From positions 7,103,001 to 7,167,000 of the forward strand of contig NZ_CP015136.1 in assembly GCF_001618865.1 (NCBI RefSeq): DNA of 64,000 bases, given 5' to 3'. Of this stretch, positions 9,227 through 17,801 are shown in pieces; positions within the stretch are counted from its first letter, which is position 1; each line of letters opens with the position of its first letter. Both the position numbers and the translations under genes were made by a program. The notes under the pieces are model-generated. The model made no database searches. It had not been told where the DNA came from and saw nothing but the letters and a program-made list of their open reading frames with translations. This DNA is from Luteitalea pratensis. Lineage in GTDB: Bacteria > Acidobacteriota > Vicinamibacteria > Vicinamibacterales > Vicinamibacteraceae.

Positions 9227-9916
9227 GTGCCACGCAAGACCGGGCCGCTGTTGCCGCTGCCCGACGCGCCCGCCAGACGACGATTCCGTACCACGCTGCT
9301 GGCCTGGTACAGGGCCCAGGGGCGCGACCTTCCCTGGCGCCGCACGCGCGATCCGTACCACATCCTCGTCTCCGAGATCATGCTGCAGCAGACGCAGGTC
9401 GACCGCGTGTTGCCCAAGTATCACGAGTGGCTGGGCAAGTACCCGTCGTTCGAGGCCCTGGCCGCGGCGGCCGAGGACGACGTGGTGCAGACATGGCGAC
9501 CGCTCGGCTACAACATCCGTCCGCGGCGCCTGCAGTCCATCGCCCGCGAGGCGGTTTCCAACCACGGCGGTCAGTTGCCGTCCGACGAGGCCACGCTGCT
9601 GTCGTTCAAGGGCATCGGCGCCTACACGGCCGGGGCGGTCATGAGCTTCGCGTTCGGCAAGCGCGCCGCGATCCTCGACACCAACGTCGCCCGGGTCCTG
9701 TTTCGCGTGTTCGTGGGCGAGGGTGAGCCCAAGTCGCACGCGATGCTGAAGCATCTGTGGGAGTTGTCGCGGGCCGTGCTCCCGCACAAGCACGTGTTCG
9801 ATTTCAACCAGGCGCTCATGGACTTCGGTGCGACGGTTTGCACCGCGCGCAAGCCGCAGTGCCTCTACTGTCCGATGCGGAAGCGTTGCGCCTATCGCAA
9901 CGGCGCGTCGACCTAA
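9227..9916 (+). CDS. mutY: A/G-specific adenine DNA glycosylase lacking the C-terminal domain
   Basis: This MutY-type glycosylase removes adenine mispaired with 8-oxoguanine. Visible are the catalytic Glu in SEIMLQQTQV (Glu50), the helix-hairpin-helix FKGIGAYTAGAV, the catalytic Asp in ILDTNVAR (Asp151) and the 4Fe-4S ligands C-x6-C-x2-C-x5-C near the C-terminus. At 229 residues it stops right after the cluster; classical MutY has about 100 more residues forming a Nudix-like 8-oxoG reader. The start is GTG 9227, with no clear ribosome site. The TAA stop is inside the palindrome GTCGACCTAAAGGTCGAC, so the repeat may have truncated the gene. Confidence 0.88.
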   Translation: MPRKTGPLLPLPDAPARRRFRTTLLAWYRAQGRDLPWRRTRDPYHILVSEIMLQQTQVDRVLPKYHEWLGKYPSFEALAAAAEDDVVQTWRPLGYNIRPRRLQSIAREAVSNHGGQLPSDEATLLSFKGIGAYTAGAVMSFAFGKRAAILDTNVARVLFRVFVGEGEPKSHAMLKHLWELSRAVLPHKHVFDFNQALMDFGATVCTARKPQCLYCPMRKRCAYRNGAST

Positions 9917-10120
9917 AGGTCGACGTCTACAGCCCATTCATCGCCTCGACCGCGTCGATGTGAAGGTCAAGCGCTCGTAGCGTCGACCTGAAGGTCGACG
10001 TCCACAGCCCATCTTCCGCTGGAGAAAGCCTCCAGATCGACGGGACGGAGCAGTGGCGACGTCCGGCCCGATTGCGACGGCTCCGCCGGCGACTGTAGCC
10101 GCCGACCTTCAGGTCGGCGG
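9908..10120. repeat. Composite palindromic element, GTCGACCTGAAGGTCGAC family, copy 1
   Basis: Three palindromes occur here: about 9909-9926, 9982-9999 (GTCGACCTGAAGGTCGAC) and 10099-10120 (CCGCCGACCT-TC-AGGTCGGCGG). Between the last two is a conserved segment starting CTTCCGCTGGAGAAAGC (about 10013) and another reading CTCCGCCGGCGACTGTAGC. The same order of parts recurs, inverted, at 25847-25985. The region 9917-10156 holds no gene. Confidence 0.75.
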
Positions 10121-10156
10121 AGCCGGCAGGTACGTGTCGGTCGGCGGCACGCCGAT

Positions 10157-10825
10157 TCACACCGCGCTGCTGCCCGGTCGCGGCGCCATGAACCGGTGAT
10201 ACACAAAATGGGCCGGCCCGATCAGGGCGTAGGTGAAGCCGGCGGCCGCCGGCGCCCAGATCGCCGGCACGCGTGCCAGCGCCACCGAACTCAGGCCGAT
10301 GACGACGTAGACCAGACATGCGCCGAGGTGGACGTCAAGTTGCTGGAGGTCGACGCTGCCGTCGCTCTCGACGCGCAGGAAACGGCGCGCCCGCCAGTGC
10401 AACGCCGCCAGCAGCAGGAAGACCGCGACGAAGCCGATGCCGTACATCGACATCAGGCTCGGCATCTGTTCGCCCGTCACGGCTTCCGGCCGGCCACCGA
10501 ACATCACCCCATGCGGCCCCACCAGCATCGTCATCAGGAACTTGAGCGGGAACACGTAGAAGAGCACCACGAACAGCAGCAGGCCGTTCATCCAGATCGT
10601 GACGCCATCGTGGATCCCGTAGCGCCGGAAGAAGTTGTGATGCTCCTGCCAGATCAGCAGGAGGATCGCGAACGAAGCTGCGAAGGCGGGCAGCGCACGC
10701 ACGGTGCCCATCATGTCGTCGTAGGTGCGTGGCACCTCGAGCGACACGACCAGCAGGGTGAGTGCGAAGCCGAAGACAGCATCGCTGAAGGCTTCGATCC
10801 GTGTCACGTCACGAGAGACGGTCAT
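10157..10825 (-). CDS. TMEM175-family (DUF1211) potassium channel-like membrane protein
   Basis: The 222-residue protein has six hydrophobic segments. The first helix carries RIEAFSDAVFGFALTLL, the R-x3-FSD signature of bacterial TMEM175 proteins, which form tetrameric potassium-selective pores without the classical TVGYG filter. The start ATG 10825 overlaps the Nudix gene stop by 4 bp (ATGA), so it is translated last in ygfZ-nudix-TMEM175. The functional link is unclear; the overlap shows co-transcription only. Confidence 0.85.
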   Translation of the reverse strand: MTVSRDVTRIEAFSDAVFGFALTLLVVSLEVPRTYDDMMGTVRALPAFAASFAILLLIWQEHHNFFRRYGIHDGVTIWMNGLLLFVVLFYVFPLKFLMTMLVGPHGVMFGGRPEAVTGEQMPSLMSMYGIGFVAVFLLLAALHWRARRFLRVESDGSVDLQQLDVHLGACLVYVVIGLSSVALARVPAIWAPAAAGFTYALIGPAHFVYHRFMAPRPGSSAV

Positions 10826-11229
10826 TCGTGTACCTCAGGAGCACGATCCGTTGCCGTCAGCATCGCCACCAGGTCCGCGTCCGCTTCAGGGAGGTACAGC
10901 GCCTCGAGTGCGTCGCGAGCGACCCATCGCATTTCCTGGCCCAGTTGCGGGAGTGGCTCACCGACAAGGCGCGCCGAGAAAAAATGCAGTTCGACATGCA
11001 CGTCTGGATAGGCATGCCGTGTGGTCAACAGCAGCGGCCCCACTTCGACACCGCAGCCGAGTTCCTCGCGAATCTCGCGGACCAGCGTCGCGTCGAGGGT
11101 CTCGCCGGCCTCGGCCTTCCCCCCGGGAAACTCCCACCGGCCTCCCAGGTGCGTGTCCACGGCTCTCCGTGTCAACAGGAACGCATCGTCACGTTCGATC
11201 ACCGCGGCGCTGACCACGACGTCGCGCAT
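10822..11229 (-). CDS. MutT-like Nudix hydrolase
   Basis: The 135-residue protein has a complete Nudix box (G-x5-E-x7-REIREELG, about residues 35-57) and the MutT-type opening VSAAVIERDDAFLLTRR and WEFPGGK. It probably hydrolyses oxidised nucleotides such as 8-oxo-dGTP, sanitising the pool. The start ATG 11229 shares one base with the ygfZ stop (TGATG). A MutY glycosylase lacking its own Nudix-like domain is encoded 1.3 kb away, so two parts of the 8-oxoguanine pathway are close, though on opposite strands. Confidence 0.88.
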   Translation of the reverse strand: MRDVVVSAAVIERDDAFLLTRRAVDTHLGGRWEFPGGKAEAGETLDATLVREIREELGCGVEVGPLLLTTRHAYPDVHVELHFFSARLVGEPLPQLGQEMRWVARDALEALYLPEADADLVAMLTATDRAPEVHE

Positions 11230-12218
11230 CAGGGGAGTTTCCGGACGGTCGCCTCGTCGGCGCCGATGCGGACGAGCGCGCCCGGTTCGGTGGCGTCGCG
11301 GTGCAGCATCGCCATCGCAAGCAGACCACCGCGCGCTGGCGACCAGCACGCGCTGGTGACATGCCCGACGACACGATCACCGAGATGGACACTTTCGCCG
11401 CCGCTCCACACCGCGCCGTCCTGCGCGTGCGGCGTGTGCTCTACCCAGACCAGGCGACGGGCGACGCGTCCGCCGCCGCGATGCAGGATCCGAATCACGA
11501 CTTCCTGTCCGACGTAGCAGCCCTTGTCGAAGCTGATGCCGCGTGACTCGATGCCGGCTTCGAGGGGGATGGTGTCCTCATGCATGTCCACGCCGTAACG
11601 AGGCCGGCCGGCCTCGATCCTCACTGTCTCGAGCAGACGTTCGCTGGCCAGCGGGACGCGCGCCTGGAGCCACGTCCGCCAGATGCCGAGGCTCTCCTGC
11701 GGCGCAAACAGGTCGAACGCCGGGACGCCGAATTCCCGGGAGGCGGCAACGAGGGCTCCCGGCACCCCGACGGCGAGATGGGCGTGTTCGGGGAGCGCGC
11801 CGAGCGTGGCGAGCGCGGCTCCCGTGCAGGCGGAGGCGGACGCAGCCGCCGCCGGTCCCAGCACGGTGAGGCAACCCAGGGTCTCGGTGACGTCGGTGAC
11901 CGTGACGTCTTCCATGATCACGAACTGATCGAGACGCGCCAGGAGCGACGCCCGTGCGCTGGCGGCCGTCTCGAGCACGTACGTGTCGTCCCGGCGGAAG
12001 ACGCGCACATCCGCGATCATGCGGCCTTGCGGCGTCAGGTAGGCGGCATAGGTGCCTTGCCCGGGCTGGAGTCCCTTGACGTCCTGGGTGAGCAGGCCCT
12101 GGAGCCAGTCGGTGGCGTCGGGACCGCGCACCTCGAGGCGCGCGTCGCGCGTGCTGCGGTCCGCCCACACGGCGTCCTCATGGACCGTGCGGTACTCGGT
12201 GTCGAAGGTCACGGCCAT
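11229..12218 (-). CDS. ygfZ: YgfZ/GcvT-domain folate-binding protein
   Basis: The 329-residue protein carries the YgfZ signature DKGCYVGQE and a GcvT-like N-terminal half (RLEVRGPDATDWLQGLLTQDV). YgfZ uses folate to help assemble or repair iron-sulfur enzymes such as MiaB, especially under oxidative stress. It is the first gene of ygfZ-nudix-TMEM175. The start ATG 12218 is only 23 bp from the divergent hydrolase start, so its promoter must lie within that gene. It differs from aminomethyltransferase GcvT by the KGCYxGQ motif and shorter length. Confidence 0.88.
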   Translation of the reverse strand: MAVTFDTEYRTVHEDAVWADRSTRDARLEVRGPDATDWLQGLLTQDVKGLQPGQGTYAAYLTPQGRMIADVRVFRRDDTYVLETAASARASLLARLDQFVIMEDVTVTDVTETLGCLTVLGPAAAASASACTGAALATLGALPEHAHLAVGVPGALVAASREFGVPAFDLFAPQESLGIWRTWLQARVPLASERLLETVRIEAGRPRYGVDMHEDTIPLEAGIESRGISFDKGCYVGQEVVIRILHRGGGRVARRLVWVEHTPHAQDGAVWSGGESVHLGDRVVGHVTSACWSPARGGLLAMAMLHRDATEPGALVRIGADEATVRKLP

Positions 12219-12241
12219 TCCCGGGCTGATATCCTGAGCAA

Positions 12242-13927
12242 ATGCGAGCAGTCCTTCGCCATTGTACGTGGCTCCCCGTACTCGTCGCCTTGCTGCTCCG
12301 TAGTGCTCCGGCCATGGCCCAGGCCGCACCGGACGAGCGCTGGACCGCCGCCTACCGGATCGTGGTGCAGGGGCGCAACGTCGGGTCCGAGCAGGTCACG
12401 GTGGTGCGCGACGCCTCCGGGACGACCATCCGATCGTCCGGGGGGATCGCGGGCGGCGGCTATGTGCTGCGCTCCGCCGAATTCGTGTACGGCCCGTCCG
12501 GCGCGCCGCTGCGCATGCGCACCGAAGCACGCCTCAAGGATCAAACCGTGGCGATCGCGACGGTCGTGGCCGATGGCAAGGCGACCAGCAAGGTCACCCA
12601 GGGGGAAACGGCCAGCCAGCTCACCCACGATGTCGCGAGCAATGCCGTCTTCCTCCCCAACAACGTCTTTGCCGCCGCCCAGGGCCTTGCCTATCGCGTC
12701 GTCACGATGGCGGCCGGGTCCACGGTGCCGCTCTACGTCGTGCCGCAGGCGCAGGTAGTGGCAACGCTTTCGGCCGTCGCCGACGAGCGCTTGCAGACGG
12801 CGGCTGGCATGTACGAGGTGCGACGGCACGTGCTCGACTTCGACAACGCCGGCACACCGATGGTGCTGATGCTCTGGGCCGAGAAGGCTACCGGCAGGCT
12901 GATCCGCTATTCGATCGCGGCCGCCGGCGTCGACGTGGTGCGGGAAGACCTCACGAGCGTCTTCACGCGTGAGGTCAAGGAATTCAGGGAGAACGACCAG
13001 ACCCTGCTCGTTCCCGCGGTCGGGTTCAGCCTGGGCGCGACGATTTCGCGGCCGGCGGGCAAGGCCGCCCCCGGAAAGAAGGACAAGAACATCGAGAAAC
13101 TGCCGGCCATCGTCCTCGTCGGCGGCTCGGGCAACATCGATCGCGACACCATCGCCCATGGCATCCCGGTGATGGGCCAGCTCGCTGGACAACTGGCGGA
13201 CGCCGGCTACCTCGTCGTGCGGTACGACAAGCGTGGCGTGGGCCAGAGCGGTGGCCGCGCCGAGTCGGCAACCCTGGCCGACTACGCCGACGACGTCCTG
13301 AGCGTCGTCGGCTGGCTGCGCAAGCAGAAGGACGTCGACGGCCGTCGCGTCTACGTCGTCGGCCACAGCGAGGGCGGCGCCGTGGCCCTCATTGCCGCGA
13401 CCCGCGCCGAGGACATCAAGGCGGTGGTGACACTCGCGGCGCCCGGTACGAAGGGCACCGATCTGGTGCTCGAGCAGCAGCGCCAGGCCCTCGACGGGCT
13501 CACGATCGGCGACGACGAGAAGCAACGTCGCGTCGAACTGCAGAAGCAGATCATGAATGCGGTGCTCACCGGACAGGGCTGGGAGGGCGTCCCGGAGGCT
13601 ACGCGCAAGCAGGCCGATACGGCGTGGTTCCGGAGCGTCCTGCAATGGGATCCCGAGCCCGTGGTCAGGAAGGTGGACCAGCCGCTCCTGATCATGCACG
13701 GCGCCCTGGACAGGCAGGTGCCGGTCGCGAACGCGGAACTGCTCAACGGCCTGGCGGCGAAACGCAAGAAGGGGCCCGGGACCCTGACCATCGTGCCCGG
13801 CATCAACCACCTGCTGGTGCCGGCAAAGACCGGCGACATCGCGGAGTACGGGAGTCTGTCGGCCGAGAAGGTCAGCCCTCTCGTCGCCACCCAGATCTCT
13901 GACTGGTTGAAGCAACTGCCTCGCTGA
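12242..13927 (+). CDS. Exported alpha/beta hydrolase
   Basis: The 561-residue protein has a signal peptide (hydrophobic residues about 9-25, cut likely after AMAQA). A beta-rich N-terminal region of about 250 residues follows, then an alpha/beta hydrolase domain with oxyanion area VLVGGSGNID, nucleophile elbow GHSEGG, acid in GALDRQVP and catalytic His in GINHLL. It is probably a periplasmic esterase or peptidase of the type often annotated as dienelactone hydrolase-like; the substrate is unknown. The stop TGA at 13925-13927 directly abuts a heptamer repeat shared with the convergent permease gene. Confidence 0.82.
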   Translation: MRAVLRHCTWLPVLVALLLRSAPAMAQAAPDERWTAAYRIVVQGRNVGSEQVTVVRDASGTTIRSSGGIAGGGYVLRSAEFVYGPSGAPLRMRTEARLKDQTVAIATVVADGKATSKVTQGETASQLTHDVASNAVFLPNNVFAAAQGLAYRVVTMAAGSTVPLYVVPQAQVVATLSAVADERLQTAAGMYEVRRHVLDFDNAGTPMVLMLWAEKATGRLIRYSIAAAGVDVVREDLTSVFTREVKEFRENDQTLLVPAVGFSLGATISRPAGKAAPGKKDKNIEKLPAIVLVGGSGNIDRDTIAHGIPVMGQLAGQLADAGYLVVRYDKRGVGQSGGRAESATLADYADDVLSVVGWLRKQKDVDGRRVYVVGHSEGGAVALIAATRAEDIKAVVTLAAPGTKGTDLVLEQQRQALDGLTIGDDEKQRRVELQKQIMNAVLTGQGWEGVPEATRKQADTAWFRSVLQWDPEPVVRKVDQPLLIMHGALDRQVPVANAELLNGLAAKRKKGPGTLTIVPGINHLLVPAKTGDIAEYGSLSAEKVSPLVATQISDWLKQLPR

Positions 13928-13955
13928 GCGTTAGGCGTCAGGCGTTAAGCGTTAC
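13928..13955. repeat. Heptanucleotide repeats between convergent genes
   Basis: Four 7-bp units (GCGTTAG, GCGTCAG, GCGTTAA, GCGTTAC) fill the whole space between two convergent genes. The minus-strand permease stop TAA (13952-13954) lies within the last unit and the plus-strand TGA touches the first. Confidence 0.85.
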
Positions 13956-15298
13956 TCGTACCGTAGCGCCTCGATCGGGTCCATGCGCGAGGCGCGCAGC
14001 GCGGGTAGCAGGCCCGCGATGATGCCGACGACCATCAGGATCGCCGTACAGATGCCGAGCAGTTCAAGCGACAGCACCAGGTGGATGTCGGTCTGACGCG
14101 TCATGTCGTCGAGCAACTCGGCCAGGAAGGGCCGCGGGCTGAACATCCACACCATGACCCAGGAGGCCGCCACGCCTGTGGCGCCACCGAGGAACGTGAT
14201 GAAGAACGCCTCCACGAGGAACTGCATCAGGATCTCGCGGCGGCGAGCGCCGAGGGCCTTGCGAATGCCGATCTCGCGCGTGCGCTCGGTGACCGACACG
14301 AACATGATGTTCATGATCCCGACGCCGCCAATCGTCAGCGTCAGCACGCCGATGAAGGTGAGCACCACCTTCAGGCCATTGGTGATGCCGTTGATCGTGG
14401 CCATGTTCTCGACCGAGTCGTTGATGTTGATGGCGCGCTCGTCGGCGGCCTGGAACCGATACTTCTTGGCAAGGACTTCCCGCACCTGACGCAGTGCCTT
14501 CTCCTGCTGCATCGGGTTCATCGTCTGGAAGACGAGCGTGGCCACGTAGGTCGTGTCCTGCAGTTCTCCCATCGTCGTCCACGGGATGAATGCACAGTAC
14601 TTGTCGGGGGAGAAGTACGAGGACATCTGGACCTTGTCCTCCATGACGCCGACGACTTCGAACGGGCGGTTGGCGATGCGAACGGTCTGGCCCACAGCCT
14701 GCTGGGCGCCGAACAGCTTGCGCGCGACTTCGTAGCCCAGGAAGACGACGCGGCGACGGTCGGCGACGTCTTCATCGCTCAGCCACCGGCCCTGCCCGTT
14801 GCCAGGCCGTTCACCGCGCATCGCGCCGTAGGCGACATTGACGCCACGGATCGCGTACGTGTTCGACTTGTCGGCATAGGTCATCGGCAGCCGGTTGATG
14901 TACTCCGGACTCGCCATCTTGACCATCGGCAATTCGGACATCAGCGCCACGTCCTCGGGCTTCAGCCGGATGCGGCGGCCGGCGCGCTGACCGCCGGCCT
15001 GCATGCTCGTCTGGCCGGGCCAGATGACGGCCACGCCCTCGCCGAAGGCGTTTCGGAAGCCGACCATCAAAGCATCCTGGAAGCCGTTGCCATAGGCGAG
15101 TAACATCACCACCGACACAATGCCCCATGAAATGCCGAGCATCGAGAGCCCGGCGCGCAGTCTGTTGCGGGAGACGCCATAAGCAGCCTCACGCACGACC
15201 TCCTTGCACATCTGGATCGTGCGGGCGCCGCCTCGCACGCGTGGTGCCGAGGTCACCGGCAGCGCAGAATCGAGAGCAGCAATGTCTGGTGGTGTCAT
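13952..15298 (-). CDS. MacB-like ABC transporter permease (second of two)
   Basis: The 448-residue FtsX/MacB-type permease has a first membrane helix at about residues 50-72, a large periplasmic domain (MacB_PCD, about 80-290), then three C-terminal membrane helices with the coupling motif TREIGIRKALGARRREIL. There is no fused ATPase. With the adjacent adaptor and sister permease it should form a MacAB-type exporter or lipoprotein/antimicrobial efflux pump. It begins 7 bp downstream of the sister permease. Confidence 0.88.
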   Translation of the reverse strand: MTPPDIAALDSALPVTSAPRVRGGARTIQMCKEVVREAAYGVSRNRLRAGLSMLGISWGIVSVVMLLAYGNGFQDALMVGFRNAFGEGVAVIWPGQTSMQAGGQRAGRRIRLKPEDVALMSELPMVKMASPEYINRLPMTYADKSNTYAIRGVNVAYGAMRGERPGNGQGRWLSDEDVADRRRVVFLGYEVARKLFGAQQAVGQTVRIANRPFEVVGVMEDKVQMSSYFSPDKYCAFIPWTTMGELQDTTYVATLVFQTMNPMQQEKALRQVREVLAKKYRFQAADERAININDSVENMATINGITNGLKVVLTFIGVLTLTIGGVGIMNIMFVSVTERTREIGIRKALGARRREILMQFLVEAFFITFLGGATGVAASWVMVWMFSPRPFLAELLDDMTRQTDIHLVLSLELLGICTAILMVVGIIAGLLPALRASRMDPIEALRYE

Positions 15299-15305
15299 CG
15301 CGGAC

Positions 15306-16601
15306 TCACATCTCGTAGCGGAGGGCTTCGGTCGGCGGCAACTGTGCCGCTTTGCGGGCAGGCAGCGTGGACGAGACGACGCCGATCACGACCAACGAAC
15401 CCAGGGCGAGCAGCGCATTGGACCAGGTGATGACCATTCCGGAAAAGCGAATCGGCAACGTGGCGTACACATTGACCGCCGTACACAGCCCGACGCCGAT
15501 CAGCATCCCGAGACCGCCGCTGATCATTGTCAGGAAGAAGCCTTCAAGGAAGAACTGCCGCTGAATCGCCGCGGTGGTGGCGCCGAGCGCCTTGCGCACG
15601 CCGATTTCGCGCGTGCGATCCCGGACGGCAATCAACATGATGTTCATGACGCCGATGCCACCGAGCGCGAGTGTCACGAGCCCGACGACGCGGAAGAACG
15701 CGGCCATCGCCGAGATCATGCGGTCGAAGAACATCGTCTGCAGCGAGGTGTCCCACACGCTGATGGCGTAGCGGTCCTCCGGGTTGAACTCCTTGCGGCG
15801 CGCGAGGATCTCCCGGATCTCCCGCTGGAGCGGCCAGTCGATGTCCGCGACGCGGCCGGTGCGTGACGTCAGTGTGCTTTCGAGGCTGTCGACGACTTCC
15901 TGGCGCGGCATGACGATCAACTGGCTCAGGCTGCCCGCCGGCGCGTCGGGCCGCGGGAAGTACTTCGACATCACGGCAAACGGGATGAACAGCTTGTTGT
16001 TGTCGGGCCCGCTGTAGTTGCTGTCCTGATCCTTGCGCCGGATGCGCCCGACGATCTTGAACGGCGTGCCGTTGACGAGCACCTGCTCGCCCACCGGCTC
16101 GCGATCGCCGAACAGCTGCTTGCTCATCTCCCAGCCGATGACACCGACCTGGCTCTCATTCTCCTCGTCGGACCAGTTGAGCTGACGGCCGCGATCGACC
16201 TCGATCGTGCGCATGAACATGTAGGGCGGTTCGACGCCGTGTACCGTGACCGCGGCCTCGTTGTACGCGCTCTTGACCTTCGTGCCGCGCTGGATCTCCG
16301 GGCTCACCATACTCACGAGGCGGCCCTGCGTCTTGATCGCGCGGGCATCGTCGGCCGTCAGGTTGAGGAGACGGCCAGCGCGTTCGCCCCCGGCCTGCAT
16401 CGTGGTGCGCGATGCCCAGACGATGCTCATGTTGCGGCCGAACTCGCGCAACACCGCCTCGTTACCGCGCTGGAAACCCTCGCCCATCGCCGAGAGGACG
16501 ACGATCGATACGATGCCCCACATGATGCCGAACATCGTGAGGAAACTCCGGAGCTTGTTGGCCCGGAGGTTGTCGAGCGCCTGCAGGAACGATTCCTTCA
16601 T
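15306..16601 (-). CDS. MacB-like ABC transporter permease (first of two)
   Basis: The 431-residue protein has the same architecture as its neighbour: an N-terminal helix (about residues 18-40), a periplasmic domain and three C-terminal helices, with TREIGVRKALGATTAAI as the ATPase-coupling loop. The pair presumably forms a heterodimer across the inner membrane. The gene starts 3 bp after the adaptor stop. A nucleotide-binding subunit is needed for transport and is not encoded beside it. Confidence 0.88.
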   Translation of the reverse strand: MKESFLQALDNLRANKLRSFLTMFGIMWGIVSIVVLSAMGEGFQRGNEAVLREFGRNMSIVWASRTTMQAGGERAGRLLNLTADDARAIKTQGRLVSMVSPEIQRGTKVKSAYNEAAVTVHGVEPPYMFMRTIEVDRGRQLNWSDEENESQVGVIGWEMSKQLFGDREPVGEQVLVNGTPFKIVGRIRRKDQDSNYSGPDNNKLFIPFAVMSKYFPRPDAPAGSLSQLIVMPRQEVVDSLESTLTSRTGRVADIDWPLQREIREILARRKEFNPEDRYAISVWDTSLQTMFFDRMISAMAAFFRVVGLVTLALGGIGVMNIMLIAVRDRTREIGVRKALGATTAAIQRQFFLEGFFLTMISGGLGMLIGVGLCTAVNVYATLPIRFSGMVITWSNALLALGSLVVIGVVSSTLPARKAAQLPPTEALRYEM

Positions 16602-16604
16602 GGC

Positions 16605-17801
16605 CTAGGCCGGAAGGATGACGCGGTCGCCCTTCTTCACGCCCTCGAGCAACTGGGCGCGGGTGCCATTGCTGATGCCCACCTTGACCTGCACCTTGCG
16701 ACGTCCCGTCGGCTCGTTCGGATCGAACAGGTCCACCGACGCCTTGCGCTCCGCGTCGTAGCTGATCGCCGCCTCGGGCACGATCAGCGAGTTCGGCCGC
16801 TCCTCGAGGATGATCTCGGCGTTGGCCGTCATGTTCGCCTTCAGTTCGTTGCCGGGATTGTCGATCGAGACCTTCACCTCGAACGTCGTGACGTTGTCCT
16901 TCTCGGCGCCCATCGGCGAGATGAGCGTCACGCGGCCGTCGAACTTCTTGTCCTTGAAGGTCTCGACGCTGATGCGCGCGTGCTGCTCGTACCTGACCTG
17001 GCCGATGTCGGCCTCGTCCACCTTGCCGCGCACGAACACTTCCTTGATGTCGCCGAGCGTCATCACCAGCGTCGCGTTGGCGCCGAGGTTGAGGATCGAC
17101 GAGACCGGGCTGCCGATCTCGATGTCGCGGGTCAGCACCATGCCGGCAATAGGCGCACGGATGGTCGCGTTGCGAAGCTGCTCTTCGGACCGCTCGAGGT
17201 TGGCGCGCGCCTGCGCCACCTGGGCCGCAGCTTCCGACACCTTCGCCTGCGCCACGACCAGCTGTCCCTTGGCGACCTTCTGGCGGTTCATCGCCAGTTC
17301 ATACGCACTCTGGGCGGTGTCGAATTCCGACTGGGCCACGAGCTTCTGGGCGGCGAGATCCTCGGCCCGCTTCGCCGCACGCTTGGCGTACTCGACGTCC
17401 GGACCCTCGGCCTCGAACTTGTTCTTCTCGAGCTGCGCCTTCGCGGCCAGCAGCGCCGCGTCGGCGGCCTGGACGTTGGCGCTCGCTTCCCGCACCTGCG
17501 CGAGGAGGTTCTCCTTGTCGAGCTCGACGAGAATGTCGCCGGCCTTGACGACGTCGCCGACGTCGAAGTGCAGGCGCTCGATGATTCCGTTGGCCTTCGA
17601 CTTGATCTCGACCTTCGAGATCGGCTCGACCTTGCCCGTAGCTACCACCGAGCGGACCATCGTGTCCTGCTCGACCGTCGCCAGCCGTGACGGCTCGAAG
17701 GTCGCCTTGGCCGGGTTCATCCCCGACCAGACGTAGAGCCCGCCGCCGGCGACGAGCGCCCCGAGCGTGAGCATTCCAAGCCGCTTGTTCATCTTGGTCA
17801 T
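16605..17801 (-). CDS. Periplasmic adaptor (MacA/HlyD-like membrane fusion protein)
   Basis: The 398-residue adaptor has one N-terminal membrane anchor (about residues 8-24), a split lipoyl domain (first half ATGKVEPISKVEIKSK, second half NATIRAPIAGMVLTRD), an alpha-helical hairpin rich in A, E, Q and K (about residues 90-200) and a C-terminal beta barrel. It would bridge the permeases to an outer-membrane channel. ATG 17801 was chosen because GGAGAG sits about 7 nt upstream; another Met is three codons later. It is the first gene of adaptor-permease-permease. Confidence 0.88.
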   Translation of the reverse strand: MTKMNKRLGMLTLGALVAGGGLYVWSGMNPAKATFEPSRLATVEQDTMVRSVVATGKVEPISKVEIKSKANGIIERLHFDVGDVVKAGDILVELDKENLLAQVREASANVQAADAALLAAKAQLEKNKFEAEGPDVEYAKRAAKRAEDLAAQKLVAQSEFDTAQSAYELAMNRQKVAKGQLVVAQAKVSEAAAQVAQARANLERSEEQLRNATIRAPIAGMVLTRDIEIGSPVSSILNLGANATLVMTLGDIKEVFVRGKVDEADIGQVRYEQHARISVETFKDKKFDGRVTLISPMGAEKDNVTTFEVKVSIDNPGNELKANMTANAEIILEERPNSLIVPEAAISYDAERKASVDLFDPNEPTGRRKVQVKVGISNGTRAQLLEGVKKGDRVILPA

